64,000 nt of DNA from Ilex aquifolium. Its lineage: Eukaryota; Streptophyta; Magnoliopsida; Aquifoliales; Aquifoliaceae. The stretch spans positions 24,853,191 through 24,917,190 of the forward strand of contig OX637407.1 of assembly GCA_951799425.1 (NCBI GenBank), written 5' to 3'. The position numbers and the translations under genes were made by a program. Below, in pieces: positions 1-11,654 of this stretch (within the stretch, counting starts at the first letter, position 1; each line of letters opens with the position of its first letter). The notes under the pieces are model-generated. The model saw only the letters and a list, made by a program, of their open reading frames with translations, had not been told where the DNA came from and searched no databases.

Positions 1-300
1 TTTGGTGCCAAGTCCTTGAGATTGGTGCGATCGGTTCTTACCAAAACTAAGAACCGAGCGCAGTTTAGAAGAAACCGTCGTGATTGGAAGTTTCTTCTTC
101 GGTGCTTTCAGTGAATGAGACACTGAAAGCACCGGGACTTTAAGGTCCCCAACTTTCAGCTCGTCGTCAAATACCTGTGACGATGAGCTGAAAGTTAAAA
201 TTTCTTCGTCATCTTCATCATCTTCAACCTTCTTTCTCCATTGGAAGTATCTCCTAGATAATGAGAAGGAGTCATGAGGCTTCGCCATGATTGTCTTCAT
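1..300 (-). CDS. MIZU-KUSSEI1-like (DUF617) protein, N-terminal 100 codons, cut by window edge
   Basis: The minus strand reads openly from an ATG at 300 to the window edge, giving 100 codons with no stop. The product starts MKTIMAKPHDSFSLSRRYF, followed by WRKKVEDDEDDEEILTFSSS, a Lys-rich stretch and LRSVLSFGKNRSH. From memory this is the N-terminal layout of the MIZ1-like DUF617 family, whose conserved domain would begin just past the edge. MIZ1 of Arabidopsis is needed for root hydrotropism; other family members are little known. A second in-frame ATG lies four codons in (288), so the exact start is open. Upstream sequence (301-780) is GA-rich with no competing gene. The family call rests on remembered sequence, not on a search. 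Confidence 0.72.
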   Translation of the reverse strand, partial: MKTIMAKPHDSFSLSRRYFQWRKKVEDDEDDEEILTFSSSSQVFDDELKVGDLKVPVLSVSHSLKAPKKKLPITTVSSKLRSVLSFGKNRSHQSQGLGTK

Positions 301-1291
301 TTGCAAAAAAAGGTAAAGATTAACAAAGGGAAAGAAACAAACTCCTCAAAGATGGATGTGAGAGGGAAAGATACAAGAAAGAGGTTTTAATTCTGTTTTT
401 TCCTTCTATATTGTGGCTCTTTGGGGGGTGATTTATTCTTCTCTTCTAGCCCTTTCTGTGTCAGCCCCCCTCTGTGACTGAGGACTTTCAGGAGAATCCT
501 GACAAAAAGAAGGTGATCAACCCCACCTAACTACAACAGGAAAATGGATTACAAAGAGGAGAGACAACAACTGCAGAGAGGAGAGAGAGAGAGAAAGACA
601 ATAACTCAAGAGTTTTTGAAATGGGAATAGACAATAGTGGAATCTGAGGAGACAAACTTTTGTGTTCAATCTTTATCTCGGTAGGGGGCCTAGCTGAGAA
701 CAAGGAGACTATGTAGGGCAAGGTTAGACTAATAATTTTTTTTTTGTGGCCCTTTTGAATCATTTCTTGTCCTGATTTAATTAGTGTATGAGTTGATAAA
801 TTGATTCATGCAACCGGTGTTTGTTATTGATTCTATTCACACTCACGAGTTTGAGCGATATAAAAACGTCTCTACTCCCTGAAGATATACTAGGAATTTT
901 TCCCATTACCCAAAAACAAAAAAAAATCAATTTTCAATGAAGTACTAAAAAATCAAATTTCTGGGCTTGACTAAACTATCCCAATTTGCATTGGAAAGTG
1001 TTAAGGGCAGGTAAAGGCACACCAATTCGTACCCACCAGCACTAGGCCCCAACCCCACACGGTCCTTTAGTCCTTTCAGATTACCACTAACCCACAGCAC
1101 CAGGGCACCAATGCACACATATCTATGAGCCTCCCAAAGCCACCATTGTGTTCTGTATCAATGCTTTTACTCGCTTTTAGAGTTGATCAGTGACATAATT
1201 GGTCTGATGATTCAGTAAATGTGCCCTAGCTTCTGTGTGCTTCTCTCTGGTGGCCACATTGTTCTGTAACTGCCTCTTGTGTTTATTTTTA
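301..1291. other. upstream region of the DUF617 gene, no gene seen
   Basis: This is the probable 5' UTR and promoter of the minus-strand DUF617 gene. It holds a GA-rich tract near 560-600. Short open frames here look like chance. No RNA gene or repeat boundary is visible. Confidence 0.5.
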
Positions 1292-1565
1292 GGGTAAGTC
1301 TCATAAATGTCCCCCCAATATGGTGTTTATTTTAAATTGTCTCAATTTAACTGTTAAAAGAGATAAAATTAACAATTAATTCAATAGAATTTATCTCATT
1401 TAATAATTAATTTTAACAGAATTTGTCTCAATTTTCGGTTAATTTTAACAGTTCGGGTCAATTGAAATAAATTACATAATTCATGAGGCAAATCGAGACA
1501 ATTAAAATTTTAATGGGCAATTTATAAAAAAGGTTATAGTTTAGGGGCATTTATGAGATTTACCC
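1292..1565. mobile_element. Mutator-like MITE with 9-bp target duplication
   Basis: The ends are inverted repeats: GGGTAAGTCTCATAAATG at the left and CATTTATGAGATTTACCC at the right. Flanking 9-mers TTATTTTTA (1283-1291) and TGATTTTTA (1566-1574) match at 8 of 9 positions, the target-site length of Mutator elements. The inside has no coding capacity. Confidence 0.75.
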
Positions 1566-2981
1566 TGATTTTTATTTTCACTTTCTTTACAGACATGAAG
1601 AAGAGCAGTACATGGACTTCACACTAACCAGAGATTTTGAGTGAAACATACAAGTTTCCCCAAATACTATCGCCATGTTTTTTTTTGGTGTAAAGGAATT
1701 TTTATTCCTTATACAAGAACATCATGTAGATTAGTGTGAAACCTGACTGTATTAGACATCTAGTCATGGTATACTTCGGATATCCTGAAAAAAAAAATTT
1801 TATATAATATTTTGTAGAGGGTACTCTTGAAATTTATTGACACTACTTGTGTTTGTAGCCCTAACTTTATTTTTAACAATGCGTAGGTAATCTATTCGCT
1901 GTTTTGCTTGTATTTTGCTCGTTTTATAATGGACTTGGTATAACTCTGTAATATTTTTACGTTTTTTTTTGGTTTTTTGAATGTAGAACCCCATTACCAA
2001 CTGCTACAAGCTGACTGCAAATAAACATAATCCTTGAACCTAAGCTGTGAATTACTTTCACTGAATCATCAATAGTTCACACCAAGCAGAAGAACAAAGT
2101 CAACATCCTTCAACCCCCCAAAAAAAAAAAAAAGAAAAAAAAATCCCATTAAGGAAAGACAGAGTAACTCTAATGTGAAGAGGGGTTCTAATCATTACAG
2201 TTAACATCGAGCCAAACAAACTTGCCTACAATAGAATGTGGTAGATATAGTGCATGCAGCTACCATAATCATACAACCTTAAAGTAAATACCCTTTGAAG
2301 ATTTTGTCCCACCGACCCACATACATGTGTCTGTAAATTCCTTTCCTTAAGGTCAAACAAGGTTGAATTTTGAGATGTACCACAAGTTTCATAAACCTAT
2401 ATTAATTATACATTAATATAGGACTCAAATATAATATTAGTTTATCATGTGACCTAACATAGTTCATGGATCAACTAATTATGATCAAACACCAACTACT
2501 ACTGCCAAAAACTAAAGCTGCTGTGTATCTCACTCTCACCTAAAACTGCTTAGGAGATGCAGAGATCATGACATGAAACCAACCACAAAGATTCCTGTAA
2601 TTAAGGTAGTTTTAGTTCTATATCCTAGGGATGAAGAATAATTGTGTGAAAATATATAGTCTAACAATTATATATAAGAACTTTATGGGTAAGTCAGTGA
2701 AGTATGTTCACACACTAATTAAGGAGTTGTTCAGGCGTCATTCCAAATAACGTTTTGAGAGATGAAAGTGTCATTTGGAATTATGTTTTTTTTTTTAAAA
2801 TGATTGGGTTTGATAAATAAGTTTGAAAATGACTGATTTTGAAAAATAAGTTTTTGAGATACATGGGTTTGGTAATATACATGTTCTCCAAGAAAGTGAT
2901 CTCTTGTGTGTTACAGGGTTTTTTCTTAATCAGATATTATTATAGAGGAAGAGACGGCGAATTTTGAATCTACGACATTCA
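1566..2981. other. AT-rich intergenic stretch, nothing recognised
   Basis: No exon-like sequence, tRNA or element border was found. The only frame (about 1800-2000, minus) is Lys/Ile-rich and has no support. Confidence 0.4.
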
Positions 2982-3846
2982 TGCTCCGTTTGGTAGAAAG
3001 AATGAAAAAATATGAAGGATAAAAAGTAAGAGGGATACACTTTTTATCTTTCAAGGAAGGAAAGTAGAAATGATACATTTTCCTTCATTTGTGTTTAGTC
3101 GGATGGATGGAAAATAAAAATTACTAAATTTTTTTTTGTGCCGACTAAGATTAGGGGTGACAATCGAGTCGTGTCGTGTCAAATTCGTGTTGAGTCATTA
3201 TGGGTTTATGTCGAACATTAGTGAAATCTAACTCAACTCATTTAACTAATTGTGTCGTGTTAAGTTGCGAGTTAACATGTTTATTTTCGTGTTGTGTTCG
3301 TGTTCGTATTCATATTGACCCACATAAACTTTAGAATAAAAAATTTAACTCTAATATTCTATTTTCAATTATATTTCTTGTTCGCGTGTCAGGTCATTTT
3401 CAAATTCGTGTTGAGTTATAGGCAAGTTCGTGTCATAAAATTCGTGTCGAGTTCGAGTCGTGTCATCGTGTTGAGTCGAAAATTTTCACCCCTATTTAAG
3501 ATAGAAAAAATATTTTTTTTAATTTAAAATTTTTATTTTTATTTTTATTTTTATTTTTATTTTTTTATTTTTAAAAAATATATATAAATACATATTTTAT
3601 CATTGTATTTTTATATAAAATTAATATGTATATATTAAAAGATATATAGACAAATAAGATACATCTCAACACAAATAATTAATTTTATATCCACTTTTCT
3701 TCCGATTTTGGAGGAATTGATTTTGGTGAGTTGGAATGAAAGTTAATTCATCCACTTTTTCATCATTCCTTCCTTATCAAATATGATATTTTATTTATCT
3801 TTCCATTTTTCTATCCTTTTATTTTTTCATCATACCAAACGGAGCA
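2982..3846. mobile_element. non-autonomous DNA transposon with TGCTCCGTTTGGTA ends, carrying a nested hAT MITE
   Basis: The left end TGCTCCGTTTGGTA is mirrored by TACCAAACGGAGCA at the right end, and the inverted similarity runs further inside (AATGAAAAAATATGAAGG against its complement). No clear target duplication is visible, so the superfamily is uncertain. A separate hAT MITE (3152-3494) sits inside it, so this element is the older of the two. Confidence 0.6.
3152..3494. mobile_element. hAT MITE, TAGGGGTGACAATC family
   Basis: The element begins TAGGGGTGACAATC and ends GATTTTCACCCCTA-like (TTTTCACCCCTA). The 8-mers ACTAAGAT (3144-3151) and TTTAAGAT (3495-3502) match at 6 of 8, consistent with an aged hAT target duplication. 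The inside is rich in GTGTCGTGTC / GAGTCG words. Longer relatives lie at 33079, 48831 and 61043. Confidence 0.7.
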
Positions 3847-4282
3847 TAAGTCCAACCGCTAATAACATGTTGCAGCAGGGTTGGAGGTCTTATAGTTTCC
3901 TAATAGCCAAACACAGCTCATCTGTTGTTGGACTATAGGCCCAACTTTTGTACTTCGCATTCCAGAGTTAAGCCCAAATTTACCCATAAGTTTTGTAGGC
4001 TTGAACTGGGCTTTTCTGGACCCTAGTGACTGTCCGAAACGAGTTTCTAATCCCTATGTAAGGCCCGTGTTGAGTGCCTAATTAAGCTGATTTCATGAAT
4101 CAAATAAAAACTAGTAAGTACCATTACCCATTTTTTATTTTCTTTTTTAATTTTATTGATAGAAATGGATTTTTTTTTTTTTAAAAATGAGTCAAGCCTA
4201 AGTAAATGTATCGAATGCTTATTACGTTATCGAGTTAAATTTGAGCCAAATTCAATAGTTTAACGGGCCTTAAAATATACTG
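3847..4282. other. intergenic, nothing recognised
   Basis: No gene or element border seen. Confidence 0.35.
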
Positions 4283-4446
4283 TAATGTTATGCTTAACAA
4301 GTTTCTTATCAAATTTTTCATTTCAAGTGATGTGGCACAATTTCCATAATTGAATATTAATGGGACCCACTTATTTGATAGTGAAAATTGTGTCACATCA
4401 CTTGATATGAAAAACTTAATAAAAAATATTAGTCAACATAACATTA
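4283..4446. mobile_element. foldback MITE
   Basis: The ends TAATGTTATG and CATAACATTA are inverted, and the inner arms (CAAGTGATGTGGCACAATTT against AAATTGTGTCACATCACTTG) continue the palindrome across most of the 164 bp. It has no coding capacity. The family was not identified. Confidence 0.6.
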
Positions 4447-4464
4447 TTAATAGATACTTAATTG

Positions 4465-4695
4465 AGCACCATCGAGTGGGGTGATCAAGTTGGGTACCAC
4501 CCTGAAATTGGAGGTTCGAGTATTGGAATCCATATTGGGACTCGGTGCTTGACTGTTATACTAGTCTAGTTAGGTGCGTTCCTAAGAGAAGTAATGGGCA
4601 CGGTCAAGAGCCTCATGATCTCACCAATGAAAACTTATCAGGATGGTCTCTAGGCGTTCTCCTTTACCCAAACCCTTTTTTTCAATAGCGAAAAA
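4465..4695 (+). mobile_element. probable tRNA-derived SINE
   Basis: The start resembles a tRNA: a box-A-like stretch (TGGGGTGATCAAGTTGGG) is followed about 35 bp later by a box-B-like GGTTCGAGT. A tRNA-unrelated body follows and ends in a T/A-rich tail. There is no complete cloverleaf, so it is not a tRNA gene. Confidence 0.45.
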
Positions 4696-7600
4696 AAAAA
4701 AACTCAATTGAGCCTTCAACCAAACCAATGGAAAGCCGAGCAGAGGTGCAATACTTATCAATTTGGGCCTCATACTTACCTTAGATTCCACGTTTGTAAG
4801 GTTGTACCATGTTCTATTTAAGTTCATGTTGGAAGTGCATTATACCAAAAAAAAAAAGTACATTATACCAAAGATGTACAATTAGAAACTAGAGATAATT
4901 TTATTTTCTTTCTCATATAGGAGGTTAAATACGTTTATATTGGGCCAAATGCCTCTCCAATCCATCGTAAAAAATAGTTATGCCAAACATTGGATTGAAA
5001 TCGTGTCGGTATGTGTATTGTCATCAGTCACTTGCTCGGTAGAGGTGGCCCGTGATATTTTGGGGCCTAAAACGGCAACTAAAAAAGAAATTTTTTTATT
5101 TTTAAAAATAATATTTTATTTAATATTTATTCTTCTCACTTTTTGAAATGTCCACTGACCAAGCTTAAAATGATAATGCTAATGGAAAATTATTAACTTT
5201 GTGAATTTTATGGTGTATAAAAATAACAAATAAACAAATAAAGGTAGACGGTAAAAAAAAAGGTAGATCAATTGTTCTTTGTTAACTAGAGAGAGAGAGC
5301 GAGAGAGATAGATAAATAAAGTGGAAGTGAGAATCTGTTGGTCTTTCAAACTCTTTTATCGTGCACACACACACACACACAATAGTTGGGAGAAAAATGT
5401 TGAAAAGTTCACTTTTTTACTATTACTTCTTCTTTTTGTGTTTTTAAATTTTTTTATGATATTTTTGGTGCTATAGGCCGGAGAAATATGTCCAAACTAT
5501 TCAATTTAAATTTAACTTTAATTTTATTATTGGGCTTAATTTTTATAAAAATTAAAATTTTTATTTAGGCTAGTGTTATAATTACAAAAATGGAGCTTAA
5601 CTAAAAAAATGGAACCTAAAGCCGAGGCTTTGATGGCCTTACAATAGAGTTGGCCCAGTTGCTTGGTCATTCATTTGCTAAGCTACTTTTAGAAATTGAA
5701 AGAGTTTCTTACTATATGAGCATGAATGTTCAATAATCAAAAGATGTTTTCTCGAACTAATAGCTCGTTTATTCTGTTCATTTACTATATTCGAATGAAA
5801 TTCAAAGTTTACTCTTGCATATTTCATTTGGCCTCGGCCAAAATTAGTGGGGGTCACTGTCGGGCTCCTTTCTCTCTCTCAAAAAAAAACAAAAAGAAAA
5901 ATAAAAACAAATTATACGTGACAGTTTCTCTCCATACAGCTCGAATTATTCTCAAATGTCCCAAGAGACATCCTTTTCTTGTTTGTTGGGTTGCTTCACG
6001 CGCGCATAAATGAGCACCGACTGCAACAACAAAAAATTATAACCAATAGAATCAAACACTTAACTAAATTCAATCAATTTGCGTGTTGGATGAAATTTAG
6101 TCCTACAGACCTTTCAATGTCGCAACTTTATTAATTGAGGCTGCTTGCACGCTTAAAAAACTATTCAAGGAGATCAAAATTCAAAAGTATGATTGTAACA
6201 TCACACAAAAGATAATAACTGAATTTTGATATTGCCAAGGAGATAAATACAAATGAACAAAGAGTGTTTGAATAATTATCAGATAATCCTTATCATAAGT
6301 TCGTCAATTTCGTTATAATAATGATGATTAGTGTACTTAATTAAATCTGTGGTCTGTGTGGGTCCCGGGGAAGATAAACGTACATATCTTGAGGTAGGTC
6401 TCATAATTGCATGTATGCACTCGTGTTGGTGTATACTTAATTTGTTGTCACATTACATAGATAAAGTCGGTCCAAATCCCCGACACCAATTACTTTCAGT
6501 GGCCAACCACTTCAGTGGAAGGTGGTGACGACACTGCCCATGGGGCTTGATTGAGAATGACCACTTGTGGAAAAACTTCCTTGCCTTGTCTTTTCCATAA
6601 GTTCGAATCTTGTCAGAAATATTTTTTGATTAATTAAATATTTGTAGTTGTATATATAATTATATATTTTTTAATACATGTATGTATACCCTTAATTGCT
6701 ACAAAACCGAAGAAATAAAGAAACGGACGACAATTTGGCACCAGATATCCTAGAAGTGTGAAAAGAGCAACTGTGAGAAGTGAAAAAACCATGGGAAAAA
6801 AAAAACGACGATTGTTCATGAAGGTTTCCATAGAAAGACTCCTTAGTTTTGGCAAACGAATCACAATTACAAGTAAATAGGAGCATAACGAGGGAATTAA
6901 CGAAATACGAACAATTAACATAATATGGTCATGGATTTTAAGTTGTAACTTGATCATGAGTGAATTTGTTGATGTTGCACCCATGAAGTATGAAAAGTGC
7001 CCAACATTGGGAACTACTTGAGGAGGAGTCAGGAATAAGAACAAAGAGAAGCGAGAACCACTTAGATGGAGGAATCAATTGTATTTCATCATTTGTTTCC
7101 CATAGCAACTGGGGATCAAAAAACACTAAATTTGATAGCTTATTAATGGTCTTTAGGATACTCGTAAAGTGGGATTTGGATCATTTTTAATATAATAGCA
7201 ATGCATTATATGCGTTGCACGTGAATAGTTTTCGTACATAAAAATTAATATAACATATTAGTATATGTGTATCTGAATTAAATATCATCACAAATTTAAC
7301 AAACTTAATTTTTTATTGCTCATATTTTATTATAGGATTATGAAAACTTTGTATATTCCTAAAATTTATTATTCTACCTATAAGAAAAAAGATAAAAAAA
7401 AAAAAAAATAGTTATAAGTTCTGTTTTTTTAGAATTTTGTGTACAAAAAAAAAAATAATAATTTGTGATTGAGAGTATTTTTTAGTGATGGTTGAGAAAT
7501 TAAATTTTTGAAGTTCATTTGATTAAAATTCTACTTATAATTCCTTGAACAAAATAAAACTAATTGTCAATCTACTGCTCATATTAGAACCCTACTGTAA

Positions 7601-7874
7601 TTAAGAATTAGTTAGGTCAATTAGGATAAAATTTAATATCTATATAATAAAGTAACTTATAATTCAAATTTCAAAAGATAAACAAAATGACTTTTGCTTT
7701 TCGCGGTTCAGATCGCTTTAAATTTTACTTTAAAGTTAATCTAACGGCTAATATTAACACCCTAAATTTAATAGGAAAAATAGGCCCCTAAGGGTGTGTT
7801 TGAGGTAACTTTTTAAAAATACTTCTAAAAATTATTTCTCATAAGTACTTTAAAAAAAAAAATAGTGTTTGAAA
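4696..7874. other. gene-poor AT-rich stretch
   Basis: It holds an (AC)n microsatellite at about 5363-5380, a GA tract near 5289-5310, and AT-rich filler. Open frames of 60-136 codons (for example on the minus strand at 6634-7044) overlap each other on both strands, lack splice or promoter context and are not credible genes. No RNA gene was seen. Confidence 0.4.
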
Positions 7875-8160
7875 CCGCCCCACCACTATCTCTACCACCA
7901 CCACCGCCACCACCACCTCTACCATTACCATCGCCGCCACCACCACTGCCACCGCTAGCACCACCGCCACCGCCACCGCCACCACCACCACTGTCGCCGT
8001 CGTCGCCACTGCCGCCTCCACCATCGCCGCCACTGCCGCCTCCACCATCGCCGCCACCACCACCACCACCACCGTCGCTGCCATCACCACCGTCGTCGCG
8101 GCCGCCACCACGGTCATTGCCACCCACCACAACTATCACCGTCTCCTACCACCACTACCT
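7875..8160. repeat. imperfect (CCA/CCG)n trinucleotide tract
   Basis: About 285 bp consist almost wholly of CCN triplets (CCA, CCG, with some TCA, TCG, CTA and GCC), in a neighbourhood that is otherwise very AT-rich. All frames are therefore open: poly-Pro on the plus strand, and Gly/Asp, Val/Ala or Trp/Val on the minus strand. Nothing outside the tract supports a gene. Best read as an expanded microsatellite. Confidence 0.85.
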
Positions 8161-10751
8161 CTCATCCTCACTACAACTGATGCTTAAATTCATTTATCTC
8201 TCATGTATATTTGTGATTTGATTTTGAATATGAATAAAAATATGTTTATTATTTACCATTTTTTATTACTATGTGCCTTCAGGTACAGATAATAACTAGT
8301 ACTACTCTATAATATATATATTTTAAAATATATTAAAATTTTAAAAAATTTAAGTTTTACTAAAAAATACACTACAAATTATTTTCACATAAAATCTTGA
8401 TATAACTTAAAAAGTTTATTGTGCTTGAAAAATTATATTGATGTAACATAAATTAATTTTAAAAAAATATATATACAATTATTTTTTATCTTACAAATGA
8501 AATGGTTAAATTTTATAATGAAAAAGAAAATAAACATATGTGTGGAGAGTATGACGTGTTTAGGTAAATATAGAGGAGTGAGTAAGAATCTAAAATTAGA
8601 TAGTTAATAGTCTACGAATTGTGAATTGATTAGAGAAAAGGTTGTTTTTTTAATTATGCGAATTTAGTGTTCGGGGATGCCGAGGAGGACCTACAAGTTA
8701 TCAAAGGTCCTTTTTTATAGTAATAGTGGTTGGTTCATATCATAAGCACATGGTCCCGCCGACTCATGTGACTTTGTTTTGTTTTTTAACGACAAAGAAC
8801 CATACAAAACTTGTATTGTTTTTAATGTTGTGCCAAAAATATAAAGTTAGAATACACCATCACTCTTATTTGATAAATTGCGATATCTCTTAAAATATTC
8901 CAATTTGAAACTTAGAGATAATGAGTATGTTTGGAGTTAGATTTTTTTAGGTGAAAAATTGCGGTTTGAAAAGTTTCGTAAAAAAATCAGAGTTAAAAAA
9001 GTTCTCAAAACCGATTGGGATATTCTTTAAAAAACTAGAAAAGTAGGGAAAGTCTGTTTAGAATGATTTTCTAATTTTTTTTGGCTTTTTTTTTGTTAAA
9101 ATAAAAAAATAATTACATATATGTATAAATTATGCACAATAGTTCCAACAATATGAATTTCATTTTTTTTATGTCACTAATAATTTTTATAAATATAATA
9201 AATTAAAAAGTTATATGAGAACCACGACAAAACTTAAAAAATTCAGAAGAAAAGCTCATAAAATTAATTTCTTGAATCAACCTAAATAAGTCTTTTAGGA
9301 TAAAAAACTACTGCATAAATTGATAAAAAACACAAGTTTCAAATGGACCTAACTTATTTTATTGCAAAATCTTTAAAAATTACTTATTTAAACTAGCTCT
9401 AACAGTCCTAATAACTCTGACGGATTTCAAGACACTAGAGGCTATTTGTTTGATGGGTATGGGAGGTTTTGAAAGGATGAATTTAAGTAAAATAATTTGA
9501 TAGACTATTTAATCTTATGTTTGCTAGGACTTAATCCATGCTAAAACATTTGGGTAGTCTATTCCAACCTGAACTATCCACTATCCATGCATTTAGGACT
9601 TCTTGTCGACATAAAAGGTAGGAGTAGGACACCTAATAAGAGATTTTTGAGAAATGTTAGAAGTGTACAATCATTAAAATTTTCGTAAACTACTCAAATT
9701 TTCCAAAAAATATAAAAAATCCAATCTGATTCCAATGATCAAGAATATGATGTTTGGATTTACATGGTTTGTTATGATCAAATAGTTGGATTTTTTTTTT
9801 AAAAAAAAAAAAATCCAACTTTGATGGGTTATTAATCATGTTTAGCTAATGTGCGCTTTCGTATAAAAGTTCTCACGATAGAGTGAGGGGCGCTATTCAT
9901 CTACCAATAGAGACGGCTTTTAGTAAAGATCTGCTCACATTTTGCACCATTAGAAGGGCATGTCGCGGCTCGACCCATTGCAGATCAGTCCACCCCATGG
10001 GTCGATTGGTTGTTGGATTTTAGGGCAATTCGTGGAGTAACTATTCAATTACAACAATAATTGCATATTATCAGGGACACATAATATTACTAATCAATAA
10101 TAATACACCATGTAGGATAAGGGAACCTATTGTTTCAAAGTGTTAATTAGTCTGGGTGGCAGTTATTGAAAGTTACTAAAATAATAAAATCCACTAAACA
10201 TGTGATATTATTGATGACGTGATATTGTCGTTGCAATGAATATTTTCTCCAATTCGTGGGTCACGAGCGATTTTCAAAATTTATATTTCTTTTTTTCAAT
10301 TCAAAAAAAATGAGTTATACTTATTTAATGGACACACTAGTAAAAAATTATAATATAATGTGGTTTAGTGGTGATTATAACTCCATCTTTCCGTATAGTA
10401 TTAAAATTTTCTTACCAGCATTGATAGAGGATATTAAAATCAAATGCATAAGAATATGACTTGGGTTAGCCAGAATATTTGGGTATAGAGTCGGAATTTC
10501 GGGGCAGCTAGATCACATAAGTTCCTCTTAAATTTATGGTGAGAATCCAGATATTAAAATTCTCTCTTTATCTTCGGTGGTGCTGTGGTGACGTGCTCGA
10601 CTATTTCAGATCAATAATAATGACTTAAACCAAACATTCTATAACGGGTGAAAATTTTAAGGTAATGTCCTGAGAAGGTTATTATGTCTAATCACCCTTG
10701 ATCACCATTTTTAACCAACAAAAAATAAAAAGTAGAATGGCTATAGAGAAG
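8161..10751. other. AT-rich intergenic stretch, nothing recognised
   Basis: No exons, RNA genes or clean element borders were found. A short poly-A/poly-T inverted pair lies near 9789-9811. Confidence 0.35.
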
Positions 10752-11654
10752 TGTTGGGTCATGTTTAGGTCGTATTTGTTATCAAAAACCAATGTGTATA
10801 TAATTAGATTTAAGAAATTTAATAACTGTTGCAAATCTAAATTAGAAAGCCTACTGTTTAAAAGAAAATAATGTACTTACATGGACGCAAAACAACAACA
10901 ATAATCAGAACTAGAAAACCAGAATAAATAAAGAATAAATCCGAGTCCTATATCAACAGTCTCCTTAAGACAAATTTGTTCCCTCTCGATGCTCAAAGTT
11001 GATGAGCAATTGTCTCTTCTTGAACGTATTTACGTTCTTGGATAAACAGTACTTCAATCTCTAAATTCTAGCGAACACAACTTTGTGCCTTGTACTTGAA
11101 CCAACGAAGAAGAACAACGATGCAACAATATGTATGCAAAGAGAGAAAAGTATGAAAGTCAAGAAGAATTGTTCCTGAATTTCGATGTGTCTCAAATGGC
11201 ACTAGAGGTCGCCCTTTTATAAACTCCAAGCACCTGTTTAATTAAACTAAACAGGCAAGGAATGTCATTGTTTGTCACGCGACAATTATATGACACGTAT
11301 TTTAAAATTAATTTAAAAGATGGTTGGGTCAGGCACTGAAAGGTGAAGGCAACAGATCGCGAAGCGAGGTGAGACGACCACGGGAAGGGGCGTTCCAAGG
11401 CAAGGCGCCAAAAGCCTTGGGCGCCACTTGTGGGCTCTATTGCTTGCTTCGTCCACTGTTCCGATCTGATTCATTTTTGACCTAATTCTAAATCCAAAAA
11501 TTCAGTCTATTATACAAATAAAAATTGGTAATTTTTGAGACATAATTTCTCATTCAAATATTAATAGTTCTAAATAAATAATTAAATCATAGTCCCATTA
11601 ATTTCGATGTGTGAGTGCCATTTTAATTTATTTTTCACAACCATTTTTCCAACA
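10752..11654 (-). mobile_element. LTR-like fossil, probably a solo LTR of a Copia-type element
   Basis: Read on the minus strand, it starts TGTTGGAAAAATGG and ends in GACCCAACA. It has a TATAAAAG box near 11216 and, downstream of that, phrases typical of plant Copia LTR R-U5 regions. No matching target duplication is visible and no inner domain follows, so the borders are tentative. It looks old. Confidence 0.4.

Noticed and set aside
6590-6620. tRNA-like GTTCGAATC box
   Set aside because: No matching box A or cloverleaf; an isolated B-box look-alike.
7825-8221. Long overlapping frames on both strands (Gly-rich, Val/Ala-rich, Pro-rich)
   Set aside because: All are translations of the same CCN triplet tract; no start context, no domain and no flanking gene signals.
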